This document shows, one piece after another, positions 12,776 to 24,449 of a stretch of DNA of 64,000 nucleotides (positions within the stretch are counted from its first letter, which is position 1; each line of letters begins with the position of its first letter). Below the pieces are notes generated by a model. It saw nothing but the letters and a program-made list of their open reading frames with translations. It ran no database searches and was not told where the DNA came from. Both the position numbers and the translations under genes were made by a program. The DNA comes from Combretum micranthum (taxonomy: Eukaryota > Streptophyta > Magnoliopsida > Myrtales > Combretaceae). Location: contig JAMXBD010001038.1 in NCBI GenBank assembly GCA_024138025.1, forward strand, positions 434,001-498,000. Reading direction: 5' to 3'.

Positions 12776-13075
12776 TTACACAAAACCAAATTGTGTAAAA
12801 AAAAATTGGAGATGCGATACAATTTTTTTTTTTTAAATTTCATATGTATCGCACGTTGAGAGTTCGATACAGTTCAGAACTGAATTGCATGTCCAACGAG
12901 TAATACGCATATAGTTATACGTGTATCGCTCCTTAGATTTGCGATACAACTCCAACCTATATCGCACAACCAACATGCAATACAAAATTTTTAAAAGTTT
13001 TGCATAGTAGGTCGCTGTATTTTACCTCTAACATGCAATACACAAATAAAATTTTATATCTTTTCTCTAACGTGT
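12776..13075. repeat. Cluster of GCGATACA/TGTATCGC words with a hairpin
   Basis: A perfect hairpin TTACACAA/TTGTGTAA (12776-12798, 8-bp stem, 7-base loop) is followed by at least nine degenerate copies of GCGATACAA or its reverse complement within about 250 bp. Copies begin near 12814, 12846, 12864, 12932, 12950, 12960, 12976 and 13030. No coding frame. It may be a degraded MITE or a remnant of a short interspersed array. Confidence 0.45.
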
Positions 13076-14896
13076 GATGTAGAGACGCTATTTTTTTTTA
13101 CAAGGACCTTAGACGTGTGTTTCACCTGGATTCTATTGATAATAAATATCACAATCTAAAAAGTATTTACAAGTTTAAATTTTTACATCAAATGATTTTG
13201 GTATTAGTCATAACAGCAGCATCCATTTTCAATGGGGCTCCAAATGCAAATCTTGGTGAATAAGAACCTTCTTTACTCATACATTGCAACTGCGGCAATG
13301 GCGAAGCCATCCATACTAGAGCCAATAGAGATTCAGTACTAACTTGAAAAACTGTTTACTAATTGTCAGGTTACAATCACTATCTTTTATATCGGTTTCA
13401 TAAGATAGTTTTCTTCAAGTTTAAAATCCCATGAAAGCATTGCAAATGATCAACTAAATCTTTTAATTGAAACCCTGTGCAAACCCAATTCAATAAAAAT
13501 GATAGCTCTAGGTTACATATTATCTAGTTTGTGAAATTGTAAGTATAAAACTACACCAAATCTAATCTACATAAACATTATGTCACAATAAAATAAAACA
13601 AATCTACTTCAACGTTAAGATAAATAGTTGTGAATCTGAAATTTGTCGTGGTACCGATCGTTCAAACACATGCACCACCATTTCTCACTAATTAAATTAA
13701 ATCAACCACTTGAGAGGTTTCAGCCAAAAAATCTACATCCACAAAGAAAAATGTTATGTGATAAACCTAAAGGGTCATACTATTTGTGGGCAATTTTCAG
13801 ATCCCTAATACCATCATTTACATAAGGATAATACCCCTATACTCATGAAATAGGCTTTTAAGCTCTTCATAACTTTTGCACTTATCCCACAAACAATTGT
13901 TAAAGGTCCGAAACCATCACTTTTATTTATGTTTAATGATGGCTTGCAATCTTTTGCAATGGCCTAAGAGATGAATGTATTTTTTCAAAAGTTTTATAAA
14001 TTAAATCACATATTTAAGCGTTTAGGTGTTGCATCCATATCTGAAATCTATTAAAGTTATACCATAACTCTAATCTAAAAGTTTAAGCTTGTAATTATAG
14101 TGTGAGAATTTTTGTAAAGGCCCATCAAATGGATAATTTTTATTTTAATGAGATTATAGCAAGTGCACAAGCATTTGAGGTCATGATCCTCCACTTTGAT
14201 ATCATATTAAGTTAGTATTATAATCATCCAGTTTAAAAACTTTAAATTATAGAAATAGTATGGGCATTACATTCATTACATAACAAAATATTGTTCTAAG
14301 GTAAATTAGCAATTATATCTTTCTATGTTCAAGCTTAAGACTGTAAAAGCAGTAGGTCCTGATATAACCTGCTGGTTGTCCTCACTAAACCACTTTCTAA
14401 CACAAGATTTATTCATCTTCATATGGAGATCGAGGTGATCTCCGAGAGCCTCCATCTTGCAGGGGCATCATAGCTCAGGCGTGACAACCATATTTGCAAG
14501 AAATCCAGAAACAAATCAATCAAGACTGTTGTATCTCATTAACCTTTGCAGCTTATCTGACTAGCATAAGTTATATTTATCTTCTCATGCCCGAAAGAAA
14601 AACGAAAAGGAAAAAGACTCCTTTGCATCAATACACACTCACACAGTGACGGAGATATATATCTCTGTGACTCGACAACTAATAACAAGCATTGTCTACT
14701 TTCTGTAATTCTGTAGATAAGTAAAACAGTTGCTTTTTATCACAATTGCAGGAGATGTTTGGTTAAAAAGTAAAAACGATACATTACCCTTATTCTTATT
14801 TTCATTATGAATGTGTATCAATAGGTAAGGGAAATCCCCAGTAAAAGGAATAGGCTAACCAGAACCTTTGCCAAGCATCGGAGAAGTGCGCTTAAG

Positions 14897-17800
14897 CTAC
14901 TTACTTGACAACCCCAGCAGTGGAAGAATTGTCTTGAGGAGTTTCTTCACAAGACCATCAGACCATAGTTGACCCCTTGGCAAGAGAGTTATATATGCAA
15001 CAATTGAGGAAAATCCTACTATGAAACCAAGTACAGCACTTATGAAATGCCAATTGTATCCAGTTTGGCTGCTTCCACTCTTCCCCGATTTGAGTTGGTA
15101 CTGGAAACTACACAGCCTTCTCGAAGGGGCGGCCCACAGAGCCCAGAGTTGCCTAGATAAGAGTCCTCTAAAAAAGTTGAAAACTGTTGGGCGCCCGGTA
15201 TCCTTCCCACCAGTTGATTATACGAGAGATTTAGGTACGATAGAAAAGTGAGCTGCAAGAGCTGCTCGGGTATTTTCCCACTCAATTTATTGTTGGAGAG
15301 GTCCAAGGACTCGAGCTGTCGCAAGTTCCCTAATCCAGACATTATTGGCCCTGATAAAGCGTTATGTGACAGGTCCAGGAGATGAAGTTCTCCGAAATCT
15401 CCCAATTCTTCTGGTATTGGCCCTTCAAAATTATTACTTGAGAAGTCGACTGCTGTGAAAGAAGTTAGGATCTTCGCAAGCTCTAGATCTGATCCTTTTC
15501 CAGACACACTAACTCTATCCTGATAATAGAGTTCAGAGATTGGGAGGAATGTATATTGGAGGTAATTGAATTCTACATTACTCTTCATTGCCTCCCAGTT
15601 GCTGAGAAATTTTCCTGGAAGCTCTCCGCTAAAGTTGTTTGCAGAGATATCGATGATTTGAAGCATTTTCCAATTGCTTTCTACTATTGGACATCCAAGT
15701 TTCCCATTGAATTGATTTGACCGCAAAATAAGGACACGTATGGTTGGTATTCGCTGCAACTGGCACGGAAACGGACCACTTATCTGATTGTTTCCCACAT
15801 CAAAAACCTCTAGCACAGTCAAGTTTCCCAAAGACACTGGAAGCTCTCCTACTATGAGATTTCCATTGAGATCCAAAGTCTTCAAACCTGCTGGTATATT
15901 GGGAATTCTGCCTTCCAAATGGTTATTCCGTAGATCCAATACCTTCAGAAATTCTGAGTCCTCAAAGCACTCAGGGATAATTCCGTTCAAGTTGTTATGG
16001 GATAAGTCAAGCACCTCAAGAAAAACTGAGCATATTGATCTTGGGATAGAACCCGTGAAGTTATTCTTTGACAGAGCAAGAAAGACTGTGAAATTCAGTT
16101 TCTCTCCAATGTTGTCCGGAATAACTGAGTTGAAGTTGTTGTCGGAGTAGTCCAGGTACATAGCAGATATAGGTAAAGGCAGCGTTTGTCCATGGAGCCT
16201 GTTGGAGTGAAGATCAAGAATGTCGATAAGAGAGTTTTGAATGAGCAAAGAAGGTTCTATTTCTCTCAATAAATTAGCAGAAAGATTAAGATATACTAGC
16301 CGTTCAAGTCCCCAAATCCAAGGTGGAATCGTTCCTTGAATATGATTATCGACAAATCTAGATTTATCAGTCTCGATTGGTTTTCCAAAAAGCTAGGAAT
16401 AGCTCTCAAATGACAAGATGCCAACCCGACTGTCGTGAACTGGGAAGGTATAGCATTATCATCAGTGCCACCAATGAACAAATTATTATGAGAGAGATCA
16501 AGGCTGGAAAGATTCTTGAGCTGCCGAAGAGTTCCAATGTGAAAGGAGCCATTGAAGTTGTTGGAAGCAAGTGAGAGAAACTTGAGTCCTTTGAGCTGAA
16601 AAATAAATGATATTGGCCCATCCAGCCTGTTGCCACTCAAATCAAGTGTGTCCAGCACATCAGAAGAGGTGACTAAAAGTCCATTTAACCGACCAGAAAA
16701 ATGATTGTTGGCCAGTAGTATCTTCTGAATGATTGGAAGGGTAAATAAAGATTTTGGTATGCTACCACTCAATGAATTGTTTTGTAGATCAATAATTATG
16801 AGATTCTGAAAGTGTTCCCAGCGTATGGACGTGATTGAACCATTGAGGCTATTATGGGACATTCTGAGCTGGGTTAGGTTGCTTGAGAGAGTGAAAGTTG
16901 GAACTTGACCAATAAATTTGTTCGTGGAAAAGTCCAGATAAGCCAATTGTGAAAGATTCACCATTGTGCTGGGGATTATGCCACCGAAATTGCAAACTGC
17001 CAAATCTATCCTGGATAAGATTATTAAGGTTACCCAAAGAACTTGGCAGCGTACCTGAAAAGTTGGTCTCGCGAAGGACCAAAGTCTGAAGAAACTGTTT
17101 TCAGGAAATTCCGGCAAAGAACCTTGAAGAAAAATGTTATTAGACAAATCTATGATACGCAGTGTTGCCAATTTAAAGATTTTGGAAGGAAATTCTCCGT
17201 TCAACCCACAATCCACTAGTTTCAAGACAGTTAAATTGGAGAAATTGGCAATGAAACCAGGAACACAGGATAAATTATTTCTACTAAGTTGAATAACAGA
17301 CAAGGATTGAAGTTTCAAAAGGGATGCATCAATTGGACCTGATAATTGACAGCTAGACAAGCTCAACACCTGAAGATTCTGGAGCGAAGAAGACGATAAA
17401 GCATTGCACCATTCAATCCCGTTAGCAGATATGTTCACCCCATCTAGATACAATTCTTTTAATTCTTTCAGATTCTCTACGAGCATCTTTAGATTTGGAT
17501 TCTCGAGTTTTGGAGAAGTCAATCCTAAGGGAATTTCTGTGGACAGATCAAGGATCTCCAGCCTTGTCAACCGAGATATCTCTGCAGGAATTTGCCCAGT
17601 AAGGCCTGTATTTGATAGATTCAGATATGCTAGATTGCTGAGATTACCAAAACCTAATGGAAATTTGGTAGAGTTGAATATACTCATTGCCAAGTTAAGC
17701 TTCTCCAGATATTTCATCCTAAACAAAATTGAGGAGCTGTCAATCCCACCAGAGATTGATTCATCGCTAAGGTCCAGACCAACGACCTGGCCATTTTTGC

Positions 17801-18008
17801 ATTCAACTCCATCCCAAGAGTCCAAATTCAGATCCCATGTGACTAGTTTGGTCGACAGAGAGTCATCAAACAATAGACTTTCTTTCAACTCGATCAACAA
17901 CACTTTCTGGTCATGTGGACATTCTCCAGAAACCAAAACCTTGTCTGAGCCCATCAAACTGAGGCATGTAGTAATCAAAACAAACCATATAAGGGAAGGA
18001 ATTCTCAT
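14897..18008 (-). pseudogene. Ve1/RLP-type leucine-rich-repeat receptor-like protein, frameshifted
   Basis: The start codon at 18008 begins a signal peptide (MRIPSLIWFVLITTCLSLMG). An LRR N-terminal cap follows (SGECPHDQKVLLIELK), then about 30 extracellular LRRs with LxxLxLSxNxLxGxIP spacing, an LRR C-terminal cap (GNSGLCGPPL), a transmembrane helix (ISAVLGFIVGFSSIVAYITL) and a short basic tail ending at the TAG at 14897-14899. It has no kinase domain. Domain order and about 1,035 residues match Ve1-type receptor-like proteins, which sit in the plasma membrane and sense apoplastic ligands with SOBIR1/BAK1-type partners (family knowledge). Four single-base frameshifts break it: a compensating pair near 17092 and 17010, one near 16357, and one near 15088 that removes the membrane anchor from the main frame. 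The N-cap lacks the usual CC before W-GV-C. It is intronless, as is usual for the family. Pseudogene or sequencing errors. Confidence 0.88.
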
Positions 18009-18756
18009 TGGAAATACTTACAAGATGCAGGTGTAATCAGTGATGGAAGAGATGAAAGTAAAAAAGTATGGAATCTAATAACAGCACCGATAAAAATAGA
18101 AGAAATGAAAACTATGATCAGCTAGTTTTGGATTGAGATATTGAGGATACAAGACCCGTCAAAGTAAACTATCAATAGTTTCTTCAGTTGCATTTACTCT
18201 GATGTTTCTGCTTTGTCCCCACCACCACTAATAACAAAGCTCCTTAGGTCTAGTCAATGGACTATTAAGCAAGCAGGTTTGAATTTTCCAGATTACTCAA
18301 TGATTTAGTATACCTGTAGTAAATTAGCGAGGTGGACCTACGTCCAATTCTTAGGTCGGTTCATTCTTCTTATATTTAATGTTGTGCTCAATAAAGTCAA
18401 GCTGTGACTGACATCTCATATGCAGGGTGGTCCTGTATGTCTATTTTTTCCATTTCCTCATTTTATTTATCCACACGACGTTGCTAGAAAAGGAAGCACG
18501 CTGAAGACACGTAAATTACCAAGGACAGAATTCCACTCACGTGAAAAAGCAACTCTATATTCACTTGAATCTGATTTAACTAGAGTCGAATCATAACAAG
18601 TTCAGACTATTTAAGTAGTTTCTCGATGTGAATTCGAATTTTCATGATATTTAACTTTATCAATTCGCAAGTCAAGATAAACTTGAGTCAAGTTTAGTTG
18701 ATGGATAAATTTGAATTGAGTTTAACAATAATATTATTTTAATTAGAATGATCATA
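18009..18756. other. Upstream region of the receptor-like protein gene
   Basis: Minus-strand 5' flank of the receptor-like gene. AT-rich, with no clear TATA box that I would commit to. No ORF. Confidence 0.35.
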
Positions 18757-18780
18757 ATATATATATATATATATATATAT
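18757..18780. repeat. AT microsatellite at the Helitron 5' junction
   Basis: About twelve AT units directly before the Helitron-like TCTATATTATT terminus. AT-rich targets with an A/T insertion point are usual for Helitrons. Confidence 0.8.
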
Positions 18781-20858
18781 CTATATTATTAAAAGGAGAG
18801 AGGCGGCTTTTAGTGTCTCCACTTCTCCCCCTACTTAAATTACAAATTACTACTCTGATATGGATGTTTTTTTCAATTTATTCCAACCTTTATATTTATT
18901 ATCAATTAATATTATATAGAAATATTTGAACATTCACAAATTTATACCACATTTCTTCAGTCCCCTCTTTCATATATTTTAGATTTTGTAACCGTGTCAG
19001 GATGAGATCTGGGTATTCCCTTTTTTCTAAATTTTTAATTTTGTAACTGTGCTAGAAGAATCCTTCATATTTTAAACCTTTATTTAACTGGCTTTTCTTC
19101 ATTCTCATCTACCTATAACCAAAAATGGAATACCCTATCCATGCTAATTAATTCTAACACAAAAAAAAAAGGAAAATAAAGCTTACTTTATTATAAGCAG
19201 ATCTTTTATTTGTCAAGTTGACCTTTAGTGCTTTCTTCAACTTTTCAGGTCCGTGAAATATTTTTATTATCCTATTTTATGATTTATTTATTTTCTTTCT
19301 TTTTTTATTGCTGGGAGTCATCATGAATTTGACAAGATGTTTCATGGTGTTATGGCTTGCCATAACAAAATAAAAAAAAAATGTGGAATTCGAAAATTTT
19401 GCAAACACGGGATCTTTTGTCACATGTGTGAAGAATTTCCCATAAGGCAGAGGTATGAAATTAGGCCTTTGAAAGGTTTTGTTGTCTAAGTGGTGCTGTG
19501 ATGACACAACTTTATTGTGTAATATATGGGGATGATTGAAAATCATTAATTCTTTTTATAGGTTGGCTACCTAGTGTTGTCTCCATTATTTTTGTTTATA
19601 ATATCTAGAACATGAAACTTTCTACGCATCTGAATGTGACTAAGGTTCTTTATGAGTATTTGTATATTCCAATTGTATTGGCTTTGGTTCTCATGGACTA
19701 ACAATTGCACAGAAACAAGTTAGCTTCTCACGTTATGCCTATGTTGGAAGCACCATTGTTGTCTGTTTGTGGACCTTTTTGCCTGTACTCATTGCAATTA
19801 GAAAAGAGTGGCATACTTGGAAAGAAAAGAAAAGCCCTGTTGGTTATACTACCATTGTCGTTGATAAAGCCGAAGCGCAACTAAGAAAGTGAAAAGACTG
19901 ATGAGGATAGTGCTAATTAGGTAGATGCATGTTACACAAACGTGTTTAAGCCCCCAAACAGAGGACAAGATTATTCAATTTCTCAAGCCCTTTTGAGCAT
20001 TGACATGATAGTTCTTTTCATAGTAGCTATTGATAATGTAGGCCAAATGTATTATAATTTCACTCATTATTTTTGTATTATCTTTTATTGTTTAAGTTAT
20101 CTATATACATTTTTATTTAATAACTGTGTAATGTTTTTAACTTAAATAAACCATTTATTTAATTATATAAACAAATTATGAACCTAAAAGTAGACATCTT
20201 TTATATGTATTAATATAAAAAAATTGCCTACAAATAAAAAAAGTAGAAGAATTAAAGTTTTGGAAAATGAACATGAACCTAACTTAATCAATATTAGTTA
20301 TAGGTTCTTGATAGCACAACAATGGTGGTGGTGAAAACTAATAATAACATTAGATGTTTCTCTCTTGAGCCATTAACCCATCTTATTTTTCTACTTCAAT
20401 TGGTCATTCTTTATAACATCTATATTGTTAAATATTGCTGTGAAATATTATTATCTTCCTAATTTGAATTTCTTAGATGTAAGTACATAACATACCAAAA
20501 GGAGCTTTTCAAGAATATTTCAAGTTCATAAGGGCATTATTGTGTTCAATGAGTAAGACTTGCATAATAATAGTAATTTAAAAGGATGACAATTTAAATT
20601 ATAAAAGTACACATCTCTACTTCCGTGTTTGTAATATTTTCCAAGAATATCATCAATTTTAAAAGGTATATATAATTTAAGTTCCATTACATATTGAGAA
20701 ACAAATTATATAAATATGTGTATTACTTTTTTTTTTTAAGTTTCCATGAGATTGTTTACCAAGATTTAAAAAAAAATAATTCATGAAATCTTATTTCATT
20801 AAAAGATTTTAGTTTTTTAAATTTTTAGCACAAGCATTGCAGGTGCATCGACTGCTAG
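18780..20858 (+). mobile_element. Non-autonomous Helitron with captured gene fragments
   Basis: The 5' end reads TCTATATTATTAAAAGGAGA, the plant Helitron start pattern (TC, then TATA-rich, then AAAAGGAGA). The 3' end is CTAG at 20855-20858. It is preceded by a degraded hairpin (GCAC 20828-20831 pairing with GTGC 20843-20846, with a GCATTGCA core) about 10 bases before the end. The host bases are A at 18779 and T at 20859, giving the expected A/T insertion site and no target duplication. Length is 2,079 bp. No Rep/helicase is encoded, so it would depend on another element. It carries plus-strand fragments of a transporter gene (next entry). Confidence 0.72.
19690..20060 (+). pseudogene. NFD4-like major-facilitator transporter fragment inside Helitron
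   Basis: Two plus-strand stretches match the C-terminal part of plant NUCLEAR FUSION DEFECTIVE 4-like (nodulin-like) transporters. One, about 19710-19892, encodes a membrane helix followed by IRKEWHTWKEKK and a stop. The other, about 19924-20050, contains NVFKPPNRGQDYS and then QALLSIDM. In intact family members these flank a cytoplasmic loop and start the next helix block. Stops separate them, and the second lacks the usual residues between LFI and AIDNVGQ. This is a captured, decayed gene piece and not a working gene. The family call is from memory of conserved motifs. Confidence 0.68.
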
Positions 20859-21614
20859 TGTGTGTATATATATAATCACTCCAATTGACATGCTACTAGC
20901 AGCTTGGACGGTGATCAAATTCTCATATTGCTTGCATGGATACTTTGAATCAATGCTTTGAACACTTCGCATTAGTTGTGGAAGCTCCCCACTATCTCCA
21001 TCATATTTGGTCAAACTTTGTATGCTTGTTTCCACTCTGCTGCAAATTTTAGGCTTACTCGGAATTTTGCATGACATTAGCAACATGCAAGGATACTAGA
21101 CTAGCTTTATGATAGGTACTCCACTTAGGCATGATTGAGCGTTCAGGTATGCTATGTGAATATTCAGAGCTTGTATAGGCACTTGAATTAAGTGCGACAT
21201 TAGGCGCTCAATTGGAAGTCTTGTTCAGCACTCAGTTTTGCTACATGGGCACTTTAACCGCTACTATTGGCACTCGGAGGGGCGAGTGTAGGCACATTTT
21301 TAATCTCTAGGTGCTCTCTTGAATGTCATAAACGCTTGGTTGCTACTTGTTCTGTTCACACTTATGTGAGTGAGGCTTAGACAACTTGTTGTTGCTGCTA
21401 GTTGGTTTGCAATAGAAAATTGCAGCTCGATAAAATGATTTGGTGACAACTTCAACTGCTTGGAATTCAAAAATGTCTTTTGGTATTTGATTAGGTGCTT
21501 AAGTTCACACTGCAGTTGGTGTGCTCAGCCGTATTTAAGATGTAAATCTGGTTAGTGTTTAAATGTTCAAATTTCAAACAAGTAATTCAATATCATTCCA
21601 TTACACGTTGGTTG
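20859..21614. other. Unassigned sequence rich in GGCACT/GGCGCTC words
   Basis: A minus-strand frame of 89 codons (20817-21086) has no family I recognise. From about 21100 to 21330 the words GGCACT, GCGCTCA and GGTGCTC recur on the plus strand. Similar wording reappears at 25900-26010, on the other side of the presumed LTR. No gene is supported. Confidence 0.3.
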
Positions 21615-23164
21615 GCTACTGTGTGCTCGAAAAAGCTTGGATTGATTTACTCATCCGTAGCTCGACTGTTAGCTTCTTATTTGGTGACGCAACGAAAATA
21701 ATTAGGGTTTATTACAATCTGTTGAACCACGCACAATTACTAAAAAATGATTCTCAATTACCTATTAATTCTAAAAATACCTAGATAATTGACATCCAAA
21801 TTCGAGTAAGCATTGAGTAATTCAAAAAATTGGGAAAATAGAACAAGATAGCTCAAATTCTATAATATTTATGATAACTAATATATTTTTTCCCTAAGGC
21901 ATACATTTATATGGAGCTCAAAAGCTGCCAAAAATAGAACTATAAAAACTTCCAAAAGTAGAAAAGTCCTAAAGCTTAAGGACACAAAGTACATGAAAGG
22001 ACAAATAAAATGTCACATACGCCATCTAAAACAGGGGTGTCTTGAAGAAGTTATTATATAACTAAAATCTACCAAAAATATAAAAATTTAGCATTTGAGA
22101 ACCTAAACGAAGGAATTTTCCTTTACAATAATGTAGCTCATCGCAAAAGTGATAACTTTTTCTTGTTGGCCTATTTCCTTTAAGATAGGGACCTGAAATC
22201 AAGAAACCGTGATTGATCCATCTCTGTCCCATTTGGCTAAGCACCTGTTGCAAACCTTGAGAATTTTCATACTGATAAAAATAAATAAAAATGCAAATAT
22301 AAAAATAGAAGGTCAATGCAAGACTCAACGAAGACTCTAGAATAAAACTACGAATAGTAATGAACCTATACATAACTTCAAACTCTAAAACAAAATTCCC
22401 TAGATAGTAACAGATACCAAAGACAATATTTCATAGTGGGAATCGAAAACTCAAAATATAGAAATAATTAAGATAAGATTTCAAGTGCATTAAAAAGCAA
22501 ATAACCAATAAATCATATAGTTAGAAAATGATAATCTAAGGATGAACCGTTAGGATTATAAATACGCAATAGGAATAAAAACATATCCATAACTAACAAT
22601 CTAAATTTCAAATAAATGTTTGGATTATGCCATTGTTCTAGTGAAATAATTCCAAAGCTCTTAGAGACTAAAATCAAAATTGATCTAATAAACTTGGAAA
22701 ATCCTAATTGTGTCAGATAAAACCTTAAAAATAATTAATTGCATAAATTAAGACCCAAAATTGAACTCGATAATAATCTAGAAAATTTTTAGAAGCTTTA
22801 AATAAATTTCTAGAGATAGAACTCCTAAATAACTTATATAATATAATCTTTTAGCTTGATAAACTATCTTAAAACTAAGATAATTAATTAATTAATTAAG
22901 ATCGTAAATTTTAATTGCCAATTCGATGCAAATGGTGTGACATTTGTGGCTAGAATTGTCTCAAAATTCACTAGCCGAAATCTTCAAGACAAGAGTCAAA
23001 TTGCATCAATGAAAGTCAAGAAAAGAGCTGTCGCAACCAATCAAAATTGCCCAACTTAGCACTCCATTTAATGCAAAGGAATTCATGCTCAACAAGAGAG
23101 AATTCTATGGAGAATTGCCTCTTCTTGGCCGAAAATCTTCTTGCAACTTGCTACCACTTTTACC

Positions 23165-23174
23165 TATATATATA
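23165..23174 (+). promoter_or_regulatory. Candidate LTR TATA box
   Basis: TATATATATA is preceded by CTACCACTTTTACC and followed by an A/C-rich leader with repeated CAACAAAAAC and CACAAAC words, as in plant LTR promoters. Confidence 0.45.
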
Positions 23175-23659
23175 CCTCTTAATTAACTACAAAACAAAGC
23201 TTTTAAAGCACAACCACAAACACACCAAAGCAGCAACAAAAACACAAAACACATACAAACACAACCATTAAATAAGCTTCAACAAGATATACATACAAGC
23301 TTAAGAAGTGTACCAGTTAAGGTAAGTAAAATTCGTTTTAAGTTAGTATATGTAATAAACATTAGCTTAAACAATGTTCTTATCTATTTAAGTTCATATC
23401 AAGCCTGAAAGAGGTAACACATCACCATAATAGCTCCAAACAAGGTAATATCTAACTCTAAAACTCTATTTATACATTACGATATGAATAGAAGCTAGGA
23501 AATCATATATTATGAGAATTATAAGATGTTATATGTGTTGATATATCACGAATAATAGTTAAGTATCATGGAAAAACACTCAAAAATAGTTAAAATACTA
23601 GTATAATATTATATAGTATAAAGAAAATTGAATACGAACTGGAGAAAAATGAAAAATAC

Positions 23660-23880
23660 GATGAACAGTGCCTACATCGGCCTTACGCTGGCTACGTACA
23701 TGGCCAAGGCCGGCATCGTACGTAGGATAGGCTGGCGGCCTTGAAGCCAGCTTACACTAGAACAAAGCTACGTAAAATTTTGTTACGTGTGAACGTTAAA
23801 AGCCTAAGGATCAACACTGGCAGCGTTGATGCTGGCGTACGTGCAAATTTTTCCCTGGACGAAATCTGTTTCGTCCGTAA
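23660..23880. other. GC-rich block with hairpins inside the LTR-like element
   Basis: The block is rich in CGTACG, GGCCGGC and CTGGC words. It includes a stem GCTGGC (23731-23736) with GCCAGC (23746-23751), and partly inverted CCTACATCGGCC against GGCATCGTACGTAGG. It is sharply different in base composition from its flanks. Confidence 0.5.
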
Positions 23881-23889
23881 CAGTATATA

Positions 23890-23911
23890 ATATATATATA
23901 TATATATATAT
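23890..23911. repeat. AT microsatellite
   Basis: Uninterrupted AT repeat just after the GC-rich block. Confidence 0.85.
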
Positions 23912-24424
23912 TAAAAAGAGAGAAAAATAGAAGATAAAATTTAATAAATATATATATAATTTAATATTATTATGTTTAAATATTTGTTAAGTGTTAAACT
24001 TTGGTACTTATTACAAATAAGAAATTCTTTGTTATATTAAACAAAAAGATTAGAATATAATAAAAATTCTATATAAGTAAGTATATAAGAATGAAAAATG
24101 TGAATAAGTTATAATTAAGAACAATGTGATATGCATAAATAACAGATAATAGCATGAAATGAGATAAAAAAAACACGATGAAAATAAATAATAGAAAATA
24201 AATATTAGTTACCATAAGGTGGTTAAACTAAAGAACGATATAAAAATGATAATGATGTTAATAATAAAATACTGAATCATTGAATATAAACTTTATAATT
24301 ACCTGATAAAAATAAAATAAAACTATTAGTTATCAGTAAGTAATAACTTAGAAAATATAATATAGATCTAGAAAAGATAAAAACTGGTTTTATGACACTT
24401 AAACAACCAATAGGATTTATACAG

Positions 24425-24449
24425 ATATATATATATATATATATATATC
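24425..24449. repeat. AT microsatellite
   Basis: Uninterrupted AT repeat in the LTR-like element. Confidence 0.85.

Larger units (their letters stand above)
10621..14896. other. Intergenic region with no supported gene
   Basis: About 4.3 kb with no ORF that resembles a protein. It contains a G-rich motif (11457-11484), a GT/TA microsatellite (11677-11719), a cluster of GCGATACA-like words (12776-13075), and three degraded pieces of one dispersed repeat. The repeat pieces are near 11200-11290, 14030-14115 and 14195-14285. Each holds a version of AAACTTGTAAACATAGTGTG or a close relative. Confidence 0.5.

Noticed and set aside
15788..16150. 120-codon plus-strand frame
   Set aside because: Antisense shadow of the LRR region.
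17404..18036. 210-codon plus-strand frame opposite the receptor-like gene
   Set aside because: Antisense shadow of the LRR coding strand, with no domain.
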